A model generated the notes under the pieces. The model was not told where the DNA came from and ran no database searches. It was given only the letters and a program-made list of their open reading frames with translations. The position numbers and the translations under genes are program-made. Below, in pieces: positions 15,875 to 26,098 of a DNA stretch of 64,000 nt; within the stretch, counting starts at the first letter, position 1; every line of letters starts with the position of its first letter. Origin of the DNA: Paenibacillus sp. HWE-109 (GTDB lineage: Bacteria; Bacillota; Bacilli; Paenibacillales; NBRC-103111); NCBI RefSeq assembly GCF_022163125.1, contig NZ_CP091881.1, positions 4,898,001 through 4,962,000 of the forward strand. Direction: 5' to 3'.

Positions 15875-18800
15875 TTAATTAATTAAATTCAAATATTGCA
15901 TCGCTTGTTTAATAATGACCGCAGCCTCTGCGCGAGTCGCTACATCTTGCGGAGCAAAGCTTGTTGCTGTTTTCCCATGTACCAATCCTTTGTCAGCGGC
16001 ATCTGCTACCGCGCTGCGGGCATAGTCCGACAACTGGTCTTGATCGGCAAATGAGGTATTCGTCGCAGCTTCCGATTTCGCTTCTCCCTGAACGAGCGCA
16101 ACAGCTTTCATCATCATGACGACCATTTGCTCTCTCGTAATCAGTTGATCCGGGTTGAATCTGCCTTCACCTACACCTTGAACCAAGCCGTACTTCGCGG
16201 CTGTACCTACTTCTGATGCATACCACTTGGTGGCAGCAACATCTGTAAATACAGATGGCGTTGTTTCCGTCGGTAACCCCAGTCCTCTTACGAGAAGTGC
16301 TGCGAACTGAGCCCGAGTGACTTGCATTTCCGGCGTATACGTGCGATCCGTTGTTCCGTCGATCACCATTTTGGAAGCTAGGTTCTCAACATCCTTTTGC
16401 GCCCAGTGTCCGTTCATATCGTCAAATGTTTTCTTGTTTTCAACGATCGTGTACATACTGTTCGTATTACGGATAACTGTTACTTCTGTCTTCCCGTCTT
16501 TCACAGCGAACACAGACGGTACAAACCGCAGTTTGCCAGTAACGGGATCAAACGCAACCGCTGTAGCAGCGGAAGGGTCTTGAATGACACCATTTACGTT
16601 CATTACACGTGTGATAAAGCTGTTGCCAAAGTTCGTAATTTCTACTTCTTTGTCCTTGGCTTTCAGAATCACTTTGTAATCGATAATATCGCTTACGCGT
16701 TCCAGACCTTTATCTGTGAGCGATTGTTCGAATTGCTCTTTATGCTGCGCCTTCACTTTATCCATGCGAACGATCAGACTTGCGTCTTCTGCATTAGCAA
16801 GCTTCGCAACATCCTCACGTTTGAGGAGTGAAAGCGGCAAATCATAGGTGCCTAAATGACTGTGTACCGTCAAAATAGTTCCCGGATTTTCTTTGTACCC
16901 GTTATACAAGACCTGAAGCGGCAGTTGAATAGCGTTCGATGCATGCTCTCCAGGAATTTCAAAATTGAGAACAGAACTATTCGCTGTTTTGTAGAGATCT
17001 GCCAATTTCTGAGCTAGTCGTTCACGATCGATGATCGCCGTTACAGCTGTTTGCCCGTCTTGTGCAGGGTCAATCCGAAGTTCCGAATCTTTCAGCACAT
17101 ATTGCGTTGGATCTTCTTTTTCGGTTGGTTGAGTAGGGCCTCCACCTCCACCGCCACGATATTGGTCGCTAGTGATTGAAATTAATTTCTCACTCACGAC
17201 TCCTGAACGGTCATTCGCTGTTGCCACCACTTTCACTACGCCGACTTTCGAAACAGTCAATACGCCGGATTGATTGATGGACGCTTTATCCGTTGCCGTA
17301 CCGTCTCTCTCGTATACAGCCCATGTCACTGTTGCATTCGTTGCAGTTGTCGGTGACACCGAAGCATATAATTGAAGACTTCCACCATTTAAGTTAATGA
17401 CATCTGATGCGCTATCAATTTTGATGCTTTGTACGAGCACCTCTTTGATCACCGAAGCTTCAAAAGTTTGCAGTGCAGCGTTCAAAGATGCCGTCGCTTG
17501 TTCAAATTGCGGCTTAGTCGCAGAATCATTATCTACAACCTGCTGTGCTTGATCGATGGCCGTTTGCAATGTTTGTTTCGAACCAGCCGGATACTTGCCG
17601 ACTTCCGGTCCTTCTACGGCGATATTCAGCTTGCCTTTAACGTTCGCGATAAGCGCTTTAAGCACTTCTTTCTCGTAGTAGACTCCTTCTGTTACCGTCA
17701 CGTTAGCAACAGCAAGTATGGATGTGCCATCAACTGCTCCGTTCACGGTAAAGTTGCCAACTGCCGCATACTGAGAACGATCGATCGCGTTCCATTGAAC
17801 CGATTTATTGGCCGTTGCGTTATCGTTATAAACGACCGTTACCTCCGTAGGCAGAACAGGTGCAACATAAGTTACTGTAACCACGCTTACCGGCAACACA
17901 GTTGTGATTGCGGTTTGCTCCCATTTCGCAAAAAGCGTAATATCTGTCGCTTGAACCGTATTCACTGCGAAATCCCATGGAATAGTCAAGGCTTCATCTT
18001 GATACCAGCCTACAAACATATATCCGGTTCTTGCCGGATTCGCTGGCTTCGTTATTTTCGAACCTTCCGACACTCCGAAAACAGTTCGAACCGCGTCGCC
18101 GCCATTACTGTTGAAAGTCACTTTCTTGCCTGGCTGGAAGTAAGAGAAATCCCACTCATCGTGCCACCAGAATCCAATTGTTTTGTCTTGCGTGTTCACA
18201 TCGATCGGCAGCCATACATATCTCGAATCTTTTAGATTCGAAGCATCCCACCGATCCCCCATAAAGATGAACTTATTCGAAACGATATCTCCGTTTGCAT
18301 CCCTATACGGAAGCACAAAAGTACTTTGACTGAAGAATGTCTTATTGTTATTCCAGCCCCTGGCCGGGTTGTCTTTATCTTCCCACGGACCTAAAATATT
18401 GGTCGCTGTATGATATTGGGCTGCGACTGGTTTCCAGCCGTCAGTTCCTGACGTAATCATGTAATACACGCCGTCTTGCTTGAAGATCGCCGGAGCCTCT
18501 CGATGATTCCAGATAGCTTTAGCCCAGTGAACGCCTTCCAGCGACTGGTTTCTCTCGTTCTTCGCAGGTCCGGTATAGTCATCATTCAACTGCATAACAA
18601 TCTCCGTTCCGTTACCTTCGGATGCGTAGATGAGGTATCCTTTGTCGTCATCGTCGACGAACAACGTCATATCGCGCAGCATACCTTCGCCTTCGCCGCC
18701 ACCCCATCCATTATTCGGCAATCTGGATGTACCCAGAAATTTAAATGGACCTGTTGGCGAATCGCTGATCGCAACGCCGCCTTCCGCCGCCCAATATTCA

Positions 18801-21800
18801 CCGGCGATCGGTCCGTCTTGATGCCACCACATCACATATTTGTCCGTTTTCTTGTTGTAGATAACCTTTGGACGTTCGACAACTTTATCCCAGTTGAAAT
18901 CTTTATACATCACTTGCTTCTCGGCATTCGTTTTGTCCGCATACAAGGCATTTAACTCAGCTATGCGTCCAGTTGAATTATATTTGCTCAACGAATTGAT
19001 CGGCGATTTCATTGATCCAGTATAGTCGCCATCTCTGTTTGTAATCGTAACAACACGATTAGGGTCGAATGGCTTCCCGCTAGTCTTATACGTGTCCGAA
19101 TTTTCGCTCAAGTACAATGGCAAATCTCCGGCAGGCAGTACGTCTTCGCCAAGCTGCGGGTTGTTGAATACCGGCAATACAATCCCTTCATTTTTCCAGT
19201 TGTACAAATCTTTAGAAGAGTAGGCGTGAACGCCTGTTACTGGTACATAACCCGAGCCCACATTATCTGCCGATTTGTCTTCGCCGTACCAGTAGTACAA
19301 TTTGTTCTTCTCGTTGTACAGAATTCCTCCGCCATGAGCCTGAATCGGCACGCCTTCTGTATCCAGCCATAATTTACCGCTTTCAATGGAATCGACTTTG
19401 CCCAAGCTCAGATATAAATTGTATAAATCCTGTAGAACTCCAGTGTAGTAGGCAATACTTTCCTCCGTTAAGTCGCTAAGAGCACCTATCTCTGCAACTT
19501 GATTTTCAATCGTAGCTTCCACTTTAGGACTTATCCCCGAAACCGTCCGCAAGCGGTTAATAGCTGTTTGCAAACTGCTTGTGTTGAAAGCAGTTCCTCG
19601 CTTCTGACTAACAGCGATTTCTGCTGTACTGAGCGTATTGCCGTCACCGCCCGTGGTTATGGCCTGAATGGCAACATATCTCGCTTTGCCGGATTTGAAT
19701 GTAGCCGTTTGAGCACTTGAACTGGTTGCGTCAAAAGTGCCGTTTGCTGTAAATTGGAAATTGTCATCCAGATACTTTTGCGTGCCATTTGACGCTTTTC
19801 CCGATAAATCGCTATCGCTCAAATAAATTTTAAACTGTTTAATTCTGCCGTTCGCTTTATCTTGCCTTGGTGTAACCAAAATCTTGCCAACATCTGCAAT
19901 GCTCTGGCCCAAATCTATCACGATATAATCGCCTGATTTGTATTTTCTTCCATTTCCATCCCAGTTTGATTCGTAAAATGATGAATTGTTGTTATCCAGC
20001 ATGAGACTGGAAGGATTCCCTTGATAAGCTTCCGGTGCATAGAAGAGTCGAATTCCGTTAATCATCTTCTCACCGACATTAATTTTTGCCATTTCGGCTC
20101 TAATTTGGGCCGCTAGCTTATCGAGTTCTTCCTGCGTCGCTGTTGGACTACTCAGCAGCGCTGGGGCTTGATCAAGCAGCTTTTGCACATCAATCAGGTA
20201 GGAATGATCTTCATGGAAGTCGCGAATGAACGCATCAGCATCGCTAATCGCTCCTGTAAGGCTGGTCTTGTCGATTCTAAATCCAGTCTTGTTGAAGATG
20301 TTGACCTCAGCAGCCGATGCATACTGCTTGCCCGCATCGCTTCTTGACTCAAGCGCAGTGAACTTCACATAAGATGCGCCTTTTGCGTCAAAAGTTGCTG
20401 TTTTCTCGGTTTTGTCTGCGTCCCAGGTTCCTGCCGCCACTTTGGTGAAAGCGATACCGTCAGTGCTCACGGATACTTCAAACTTAGTAACAACACCATT
20501 CCAATCAGCATCTTGCCGCGGCAAGTATTTCAGCTTATTAACACCTTCATACGCTTTGCCTAGGTTATAAGTAATGGAGTGCGGCAATGCCGAATAAGAG
20601 CCGTCCCATGCCGTATGCCAGTTCGTTCCGGAATCCCCATCCAGCGTCCGCCCCGGTCCTTCACCTGATGCCGAACTGTCAGACGTTGCCGTCATCTGGC
20701 TTTGCGGAATGATCCCAGTCTCAACGGACTTGAACACCAAGCTATACTCAGCGTTTAGTTTATTTAGTATCTGGGTAATGTCTTCCTGGCTCGCCAACGT
20801 GTTGGATTTAACCGCATTGGCTTCGTCAACTAACGACTGCAATTTCGTTGTGTCTACACTTGCTGCATTTGATGTGATAAAGTCTTCAGCTCTATCAATC
20901 GCATTCGCTAGTGCTTGCGTATCTGCTGTGAAATTGGACTTTCTCATGATGTTGATCTCAGCAGCCGATGCATACTGGGCACCCGATCCGTTCGTTTCAT
21001 CCGCCTTTAACCTTACATATCTTGCAGATGCCGACGAGAAGGTTGCGGTTTTCTCCGACTTATCATTCTTCCATGTGCCTTGCGCAACAGGATTGAAAAC
21101 GGTACCATCAGTACTCACTTCAACTGTATACTTGGTAATAACACCATTCCAATCGGCATCTTGCCTTGGTAAGTAGCGCAACTGGTAGACATCATCATAG
21201 GATGCTCCAAGATCGTAAGTTATCGTGTGCGGACCTCCATCGTAAGGATCCCAAGCTGAATGCCATTTGCTTGAAGCATTCCCATCCAGTGTTTTCTCAG
21301 CTCCTTCCCCGGATTGAGCACTGCTTGCCGTTGCGCTCATTTCGCTCTGAGGAATAACCGTGCTGCTTGTATAGGATGCTCCGTCAATGACGAAGGTTGT
21401 AATCGATTTTGCTCCAACAGTTGTATGGAGAGTTTTATCCAAGACAGGTACATTTGCCTTCTGGGCTACATTCTCCGTAGCAGAAGATACATATGGTGTT
21501 GCAGTCCCGGTGGCCGTATTAAACTGAGACATGTTCAATGAAATATCTTCATTAGTCGCACTTGCATTTCTGTATACAACATAGATTTTATTCTTGGCAG
21601 GATCATAAGCGGCTAACGTGTTGTCATTGTTATCTGCGATGAATCTGGATCCCTGTGGGATAAACTTGCTGAATTGCTGCATAGCATAATACTTCTTCGT
21701 GTACCACCACTGTTGCGTGTCGAAATCAGCATGAAGGAGACCCCAATTCATATTCTCCTTGTCCTTCTGCATGTTTTTCTCACTCTCAATCGCTTGCCAG

Positions 21801-22834
21801 AGGACCCACCCCTTAGGCTCAAGCCATGTGATGTCCGTCATAATTCTTTCTGATAAAGCCAATGCCGGTTCAAAATCGTCGTGATTATGAGCAACTCCTG
21901 AAGGACCAAGATCCACTTCAGACATCCATAACGGCTTGCCCGCCGCTTTGGCTTGATTTCTGATTCCGTATCGATCCGAACCGCCGTAGGAGTGGGTGTT
22001 CATTTTCCCGACATTCTCTTTTGTAGTTTCATCATACGAATTCCAATTGGATACGAAGGTATCTAGAATAGATTCATCCATCGCCGCAATTTTAACGGAC
22101 TGCAGACCCTCAGCGTCCAGTTTCGCACGCGTTGTATTAATGAGCTTCATTTGCGAAGCAACGTCATAATGCGAACCTTCTTGGCCCCCGCCAAATCCCC
22201 AGTACTTTGTGTTCGGTTCGTTCATCGGGGACAGGTAATTGAAATCAATATTCCAATTCTCTTTGAAATGCTTTACAACGCCCGCCATATAGGCAGCAAA
22301 ATTATCATATTCCTCTGGTTTCAAGTTGTCTTTCCCAGAATCCCTATTTCCCGTTGTGCTTCCGCTGACCGTCATATAGTAGGGAGCCGAATTGGAGAAC
22401 GCCTCCAATTGATTAGCGCCTCTTGCCTTCGCGGCTTGAAGCCACCAACGCTGATTGGCATCTTGCGACCAATCCCATACACCTGGGGATGGTGAGAACC
22501 CCGGAACTTCGCCGCCTTGGCGCATCGTCTCGTAAGCAGGATTTTCACCGCCGCCAATATTATATCTGGCAATATTTAAATTCAATCCTGCTGGAGAGTA
22601 AAGCGCATCGGCCAACGCATTTTTGGTTGATTCTTCCCAGCCCCCGGTTATATTGGCAAACCAGGCAAGCGATGTTCCCCATCCGTCCCATGATTGCTGC
22701 ATGTTGCTTGGATCTAAATCAATCGTAGTCGTTGCTGCACTCGCCTCTTGCGCCGTTAACCCATAAAATGCCGGTGATACTAAAGACAAAGCAAGGCATG
22801 ATGCAAATAACTTTCTTCCAACTTTTGTAGTCAT
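15875..22834 (-). CDS. Surface-anchored bifunctional galactanase: GH30 (GH30_5-like) + GH43 (GH43_24-like) + SLH
   Basis: The 2319-residue protein starts at the ATG at 22834 with AAGGAGG 8 nt upstream; a signal peptide ends at ASAA. The GH30 domain (about 35-481) has DGWGTSLAWFAN, the acid/base Glu in SPMNEP and the nucleophile Glu in LWMSEVD, resembling GH30_5 endo-beta-1,6-galactanases. Three F5/8C-like modules with helical linkers span about 493-1076. The GH43 domain (about 1141-1568) has AHGGGILY where most GH43 enzymes carry the base Asp, a feature of GH43_24 exo-beta-1,3-galactanases. An InlB repeat, Big_4-like, FIVAR, Big2, the conserved SLH-proximal domain and three SLH repeats complete it. 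The pairing fits dismantling of the beta-1,3/beta-1,6-galactan of arabinogalactan proteins, and the downstream ABC importer and GH42 enzyme suit the products. Confidence 0.92.
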   Translation of the reverse strand: MTTKVGRKLFASCLALSLVSPAFYGLTAQEASAATTTIDLDPSNMQQSWDGWGTSLAWFANITGGWEESTKNALADALYSPAGLNLNIARYNIGGGENPAYETMRQGGEVPGFSPSPGVWDWSQDANQRWWLQAAKARGANQLEAFSNSAPYYMTVSGSTTGNRDSGKDNLKPEEYDNFAAYMAGVVKHFKENWNIDFNYLSPMNEPNTKYWGFGGGQEGSHYDVASQMKLINTTRAKLDAEGLQSVKIAAMDESILDTFVSNWNSYDETTKENVGKMNTHSYGGSDRYGIRNQAKAAGKPLWMSEVDLGPSGVAHNHDDFEPALALSERIMTDITWLEPKGWVLWQAIESEKNMQKDKENMNWGLLHADFDTQQWWYTKKYYAMQQFSKFIPQGSRFIADNNDNTLAAYDPAKNKIYVVYRNASATNEDISLNMSQFNTATGTATPYVSSATENVAQKANVPVLDKTLHTTVGAKSITTFVIDGASYTSSTVIPQSEMSATASSAQSGEGAEKTLDGNASSKWHSAWDPYDGGPHTITYDLGASYDDVYQLRYLPRQDADWNGVITKYTVEVSTDGTVFNPVAQGTWKNDKSEKTATFSSASARYVRLKADETNGSGAQYASAAEINIMRKSNFTADTQALANAIDRAEDFITSNAASVDTTKLQSLVDEANAVKSNTLASQEDITQILNKLNAEYSLVFKSVETGIIPQSQMTATSDSSASGEGPGRTLDGDSGTNWHTAWDGSYSALPHSITYNLGKAYEGVNKLKYLPRQDADWNGVVTKFEVSVSTDGIAFTKVAAGTWDADKTEKTATFDAKGASYVKFTALESRSDAGKQYASAAEVNIFNKTGFRIDKTSLTGAISDADAFIRDFHEDHSYLIDVQKLLDQAPALLSSPTATQEELDKLAAQIRAEMAKINVGEKMINGIRLFYAPEAYQGNPSSLMLDNNNSSFYESNWDGNGRKYKSGDYIVIDLGQSIADVGKILVTPRQDKANGRIKQFKIYLSDSDLSGKASNGTQKYLDDNFQFTANGTFDATSSSAQTATFKSGKARYVAIQAITTGGDGNTLSTAEIAVSQKRGTAFNTSSLQTAINRLRTVSGISPKVEATIENQVAEIGALSDLTEESIAYYTGVLQDLYNLYLSLGKVDSIESGKLWLDTEGVPIQAHGGGILYNEKNKLYYWYGEDKSADNVGSGYVPVTGVHAYSSKDLYNWKNEGIVLPVFNNPQLGEDVLPAGDLPLYLSENSDTYKTSGKPFDPNRVVTITNRDGDYTGSMKSPINSLSKYNSTGRIAELNALYADKTNAEKQVMYKDFNWDKVVERPKVIYNKKTDKYVMWWHQDGPIAGEYWAAEGGVAISDSPTGPFKFLGTSRLPNNGWGGGEGEGMLRDMTLFVDDDDKGYLIYASEGNGTEIVMQLNDDYTGPAKNERNQSLEGVHWAKAIWNHREAPAIFKQDGVYYMITSGTDGWKPVAAQYHTATNILGPWEDKDNPARGWNNNKTFFSQSTFVLPYRDANGDIVSNKFIFMGDRWDASNLKDSRYVWLPIDVNTQDKTIGFWWHDEWDFSYFQPGKKVTFNSNGGDAVRTVFGVSEGSKITKPANPARTGYMFVGWYQDEALTIPWDFAVNTVQATDITLFAKWEQTAITTVLPVSVVTVTYVAPVLPTEVTVVYNDNATANKSVQWNAIDRSQYAAVGNFTVNGAVDGTSILAVANVTVTEGVYYEKEVLKALIANVKGKLNIAVEGPEVGKYPAGSKQTLQTAIDQAQQVVDNDSATKPQFEQATASLNAALQTFEASVIKEVLVQSIKIDSASDVINLNGGSLQLYASVSPTTATNATVTWAVYERDGTATDKASINQSGVLTVSKVGVVKVVATANDRSGVVSEKLISITSDQYRGGGGGGPTQPTEKEDPTQYVLKDSELRIDPAQDGQTAVTAIIDRERLAQKLADLYKTANSSVLNFEIPGEHASNAIQLPLQVLYNGYKENPGTILTVHSHLGTYDLPLSLLKREDVAKLANAEDASLIVRMDKVKAQHKEQFEQSLTDKGLERVSDIIDYKVILKAKDKEVEITNFGNSFITRVMNVNGVIQDPSAATAVAFDPVTGKLRFVPSVFAVKDGKTEVTVIRNTNSMYTIVENKKTFDDMNGHWAQKDVENLASKMVIDGTTDRTYTPEMQVTRAQFAALLVRGLGLPTETTPSVFTDVAATKWYASEVGTAAKYGLVQGVGEGRFNPDQLITREQMVVMMMKAVALVQGEAKSEAATNTSFADQDQLSDYARSAVADAADKGLVHGKTATSFAPQDVATRAEAAVIIKQAMQYLNLIN

Positions 22835-22880
22835 TCAGATAACCTCCTTCTTAGATGGCATAACCATCGGAACCATAATT

Positions 22881-22894
22881 TGGAAACGCTTACC
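22881..22894. promoter_or_regulatory. Candidate CcpA (cre) site upstream of the GH30/GH43 gene
   Basis: TGGAAACGCTTACC matches the cre consensus at 12 of 14 positions. It is 47-60 bp upstream of the GH30/GH43 start, in the gap after the binding-protein gene. It suggests carbon catabolite control, by inference only. Confidence 0.45.
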
Positions 22895-22990
22895 GGGATT
22901 TTCAAAAAAAACGGGATCTGATTTACATCAATTCCCCATAATAAGGGGAGGAGATGCCCTGCACCCCTCTCCCATTCTCAAGCGTAAGCC

Positions 22991-24301
22991 TTACTTGCTT
23001 GCTCTTGCTTTCGTCCATTTATCATTCAGATCGTTAGCAATCTTATCAAGCGGCGTTCCGCCCATCATTTCTTGACCAAGCTTCTTCCAATCCAATTGGA
23101 TCGAGTTTACATATTTATTGAAGTTCTCTCCGCCTGGAAGAAAACTGAACTCTTCCACTTTGTTTGCTTTGTAGAAATCAGTCAAGAAAGGAACATCGGC
23201 TTTAACACCCTCCATAACAGAGTTCGCTTGCTTCTTGTTCACATAGAAGGAGTAAGCATCCGAGGAGAACATCCACTCTTGGAATTTCTTAGCTGCTTCT
23301 GCGTTTTTGGATTTGTTGTAAATACCGAAGAAGTTATCCGTGAAAGTCATCACTTTCAGCGGCTCCGACTCCGAATGACGAGTTGGCAGTGCAAATGCTG
23401 CTAAGTCATCCGTGTTGCCAACTTTGGATTTGTATTGCGGCAAGTACCAAAGTCCTGCAGCAATGACTGCTGCCTTTTTCGCTTCAAACAATCCTGTTGC
23501 TTGGTCATTGCTCAAACCTAGCGGATCAGCGCCCATGACTTTGGCATCATATAGGGTTTGAATATCCGTGTAAGCTTTGTAGAATGGTGTGCCTTTATCA
23601 AAAGGTTTGTCCATTCCGGCAATTTTGTCGTAGTAGTTGGCGTCACCGGATGCCAATATCGGCATGAATTCGTTAAACGGATAGTTCGGCCAGGAATCCT
23701 TGCCGCCCATGGCATAAGGCTGATATTTACCGCTCTTTTTAATTTCCGTTAATACGCTTACAAACTGCTCCCACGTTGTTGGAACGCTTAAGCCCAGCTC
23801 TTTAAATACGCTCGGATGATAGTAAACAAGTTCAGGGAACGAGATAACAGGCAAGGCAAGAATTTTACCATCTACCGCATATTGCTTGGCTTTCGTATTT
23901 TTGGCTGTAACGCTCAGGTCATTAAGTGGAAGAAGTTCCGCTTTGAAATCACTGATGAAATTCGGCTTCAATTCGATAATATCCGGCAGCTCGTTAGCAG
24001 CTAATCTAACTTTCATCGCTTGCAAATAGTCGCCATCGCTCTTGAACGTTTCGACTTCCATTTTCACGTTCGGCATAACGGTTGAAAACTCTTTGACCTT
24101 TTTAGTCCAGCTATCCAGGAATTCGCTATCGCTATCCCACATCGCAAGTTTTAATGTAATCGCATTCTCTTTCGTGTTGTTTGCTGCCGTGGAAGCAGGT
24201 GAAGCGCTGCTATCCCCAGTGGTAGCCGTATTGGTGCTGCACCCTGCTAATCCAAACGTCAAGGCAATTGAAAGTACAGATGTTACTAGTCTTTTTTTCA
24301 T
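22991..24301 (-). CDS. Carbohydrate ABC transporter substrate-binding lipoprotein
   Basis: The 436-residue protein starts at the ATG at 24301 (MKKRLVTS), with GAGGGGG upstream at a rather long spacing. The lipobox LAGC near residue 21 gives a lipid-anchored extracellular protein. The body has the type 1 sugar-binding (CUT1) fold with LKLAMWDSDSEF, the FAAKKAAV-type loop and the usual length for the family. It would capture oligosaccharides released by the surface glycosidases and hand them to the permeases at 30569-32331. It sits between the response regulator and the GH30/GH43 gene and has its own upstream element (24366-24413), so it can be transcribed separately from the regulator. Confidence 0.93.
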   Translation of the reverse strand: MKKRLVTSVLSIALTFGLAGCSTNTATTGDSSASPASTAANNTKENAITLKLAMWDSDSEFLDSWTKKVKEFSTVMPNVKMEVETFKSDGDYLQAMKVRLAANELPDIIELKPNFISDFKAELLPLNDLSVTAKNTKAKQYAVDGKILALPVISFPELVYYHPSVFKELGLSVPTTWEQFVSVLTEIKKSGKYQPYAMGGKDSWPNYPFNEFMPILASGDANYYDKIAGMDKPFDKGTPFYKAYTDIQTLYDAKVMGADPLGLSNDQATGLFEAKKAAVIAAGLWYLPQYKSKVGNTDDLAAFALPTRHSESEPLKVMTFTDNFFGIYNKSKNAEAAKKFQEWMFSSDAYSFYVNKKQANSVMEGVKADVPFLTDFYKANKVEEFSFLPGGENFNKYVNSIQLDWKKLGQEMMGGTPLDKIANDLNDKWTKARASK

Positions 24302-24365
24302 AGTCTTTCTTAACCCCCTCAAGATTACGTAAGTTCTTATTTACAACCTTATCTTACATAAATTC

Positions 24366-24413
24366 GGAATACGCTTTCATTGATATATTTAGTGATTAGT
24401 TTGATAAATTTTG
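24366..24413 (-). promoter_or_regulatory. Candidate response-regulator operator upstream of the binding-protein gene
   Basis: Read on the minus strand, CAAAATTTATCAA is followed 22 nt later by GAAAGCGT, with TATCA half-sites 21 bp apart. The same layout occurs upstream of the permease operon (32421-32470). AraC-type dimers commonly bind direct repeats spaced about two helical turns apart. The right part (24366-24379) also matches a cre site at 12 of 14 positions. It abuts the stop of the response-regulator gene. Confidence 0.5.
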
Positions 24414-24416
24414 TGC

Positions 24417-26057
24417 TCACTCTTTTTTCCTTGCATAGTTGTCCCGGTATTTCTGTGGGCTCATTCCCCGATATTTTTTAAACACACGGCTGAAATGTTC
24501 TGGATTCTCATACCCCACTTTCACAGCAATCTCATACATTTTCATGTCCGTTTCGATCAGTCTGGTTGCCTCATTGATCCGCAGTTTTGTCACATATTCA
24601 ATAAAATGCTCGCCCGTTTCTTTGACGAACTGTTTACTGAGATGGCTCTCTGTCACTTGTGCCCACTCGCTAACTTGACCAAGCGTAATTGAATTGCAAT
24701 AATTTTTCTCTACGTAACGTTTGACTCTCTCCACCAACCGCTGCGGATTTTCTTCACGTATTTTGTCAGGATGCAGCAAATCTGCTAGGCGAAATACAAG
24801 CTTCTCAATCCACTCATGTAAATCTTCACGGAAAGTGAATTGTTCAACAATCTCATAAGGTCTTCGCCGCGTTTCTATCACATGCGTCCAATTCATCCCT
24901 TTTGCATGCAGTAATGCGCCTATATTCCATATCAATTCTTCATAAATAGGAAGCGTGCTTTCCAACGTTACATGGGGCATATCGCTCAATTGACTTAACC
25001 CCGTGTACAATTGCTGCTGCCACTTACGGTCTCCTTTCTCCATGAGAAACATCATCACCGAGTAATCATATGGCGTAGGCAGCTGTCTATCGTTCACGCT
25101 TACCGTTTCAGAATAATACACGCGCCCGGGCCCTTCCGAGAATCGCAGATTGGCCAGGCTGCTCGCCTGATTATATCTAAGATGCCAGCTTTTCCAATCT
25201 GTGCATGACTCTGCTACTCCGATTGACAGCGAAACATTAATAAAGTTTTTGACCGTATTGCGCAAAGAATCGAGGAGTTCAATCACGCGCCCCCGCAAAT
25301 TCAAGAAGCTTGTCGATGACTCATAACATAGCAGAATGGCATATTCATCCTCATTGATTTGCAGTAATTCATAGGGGTGCTTGACGATCTCCATCCCTTG
25401 TTTAATAATCCTGCCTACATGCTCATCATTGTCCGAACCGCCTTGCAGCGGTATATCCGTTATCAGATTTTGTTTATCCGGCATCACGGATACAAGAACA
25501 TGCTGAAAGTTCGCAAATTGGAGTATCCATTTGGAAAAAGAGTCGTCCTGCGCCAAATTGGGACTATAGAGATAATCTTTATCGCATAACAATCCGCGGA
25601 GCCATGTTTCTCGCTGCTTGAGATCGGCGTCTCTATTGGTTTTACTCATTCTTGCGGAAGAAATCGTTTTTTCTTTTAACTGAATAAGCGCTTTCTCAAT
25701 GACCGGAACGATATGTTCCGGATCAAGATCAGCTTTCATAATATAATCCACAGCCCCTAGCAGAAACGCTTTCCGCACGAAATCAAAGTCTGAATAGGCG
25801 CTCAACACAATACTCACTGGCGAGTTAGCTAAATTGGCTTCCTGCATCTTAGACAGGAGCGTAAGGGCATCCATAATCGGCATGCTCATATCGACAATCA
25901 TTAAATCAACGTCCTGCTGCACCGAAATTCGTTCCCATGCTTCATGACCATCTGCAGCCTCAGCTACCACCTCGCAGTCCAGATCACTCCACGGAATAAT
26001 CGCACTCATGGCTAGTCTCACCAGCGGCTCGTCATCGACGATCATTACTCTAAACAT
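24417..26057 (-). CDS. Response regulator, YesN-type (receiver + AraC HTH)
   Basis: The start is taken at the ATG at 26057 (MFRVMIVDDEP) with GGGG 9 nt upstream. The N-terminal receiver has the acidic pocket VDDEP and the phospho-acceptor Asp in IVDMSMP near residue 55. A long middle region follows, and the C-terminus is an AraC-type double HTH with the signature ending in YENPEHFSRVFKKYRGMSP. The length of about 546 residues is usual for YesN-type regulators. It pairs with the sensor kinase at 26430-28250 and should activate the transport and glycosidase genes; the direct-repeat elements at 24366 and 32421 are its likely targets. DNA binding is inferred. Confidence 0.93.
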   Translation of the reverse strand: MFRVMIVDDEPLVRLAMSAIIPWSDLDCEVVAEAADGHEAWERISVQQDVDLMIVDMSMPIMDALTLLSKMQEANLANSPVSIVLSAYSDFDFVRKAFLLGAVDYIMKADLDPEHIVPVIEKALIQLKEKTISSARMSKTNRDADLKQRETWLRGLLCDKDYLYSPNLAQDDSFSKWILQFANFQHVLVSVMPDKQNLITDIPLQGGSDNDEHVGRIIKQGMEIVKHPYELLQINEDEYAILLCYESSTSFLNLRGRVIELLDSLRNTVKNFINVSLSIGVAESCTDWKSWHLRYNQASSLANLRFSEGPGRVYYSETVSVNDRQLPTPYDYSVMMFLMEKGDRKWQQQLYTGLSQLSDMPHVTLESTLPIYEELIWNIGALLHAKGMNWTHVIETRRRPYEIVEQFTFREDLHEWIEKLVFRLADLLHPDKIREENPQRLVERVKRYVEKNYCNSITLGQVSEWAQVTESHLSKQFVKETGEHFIEYVTKLRINEATRLIETDMKMYEIAVKVGYENPEHFSRVFKKYRGMSPQKYRDNYARKKE

Positions 26058-26098
26058 TTTTTTCATCCCCAATCTGAATAAAAGCCGATATGACCGTT

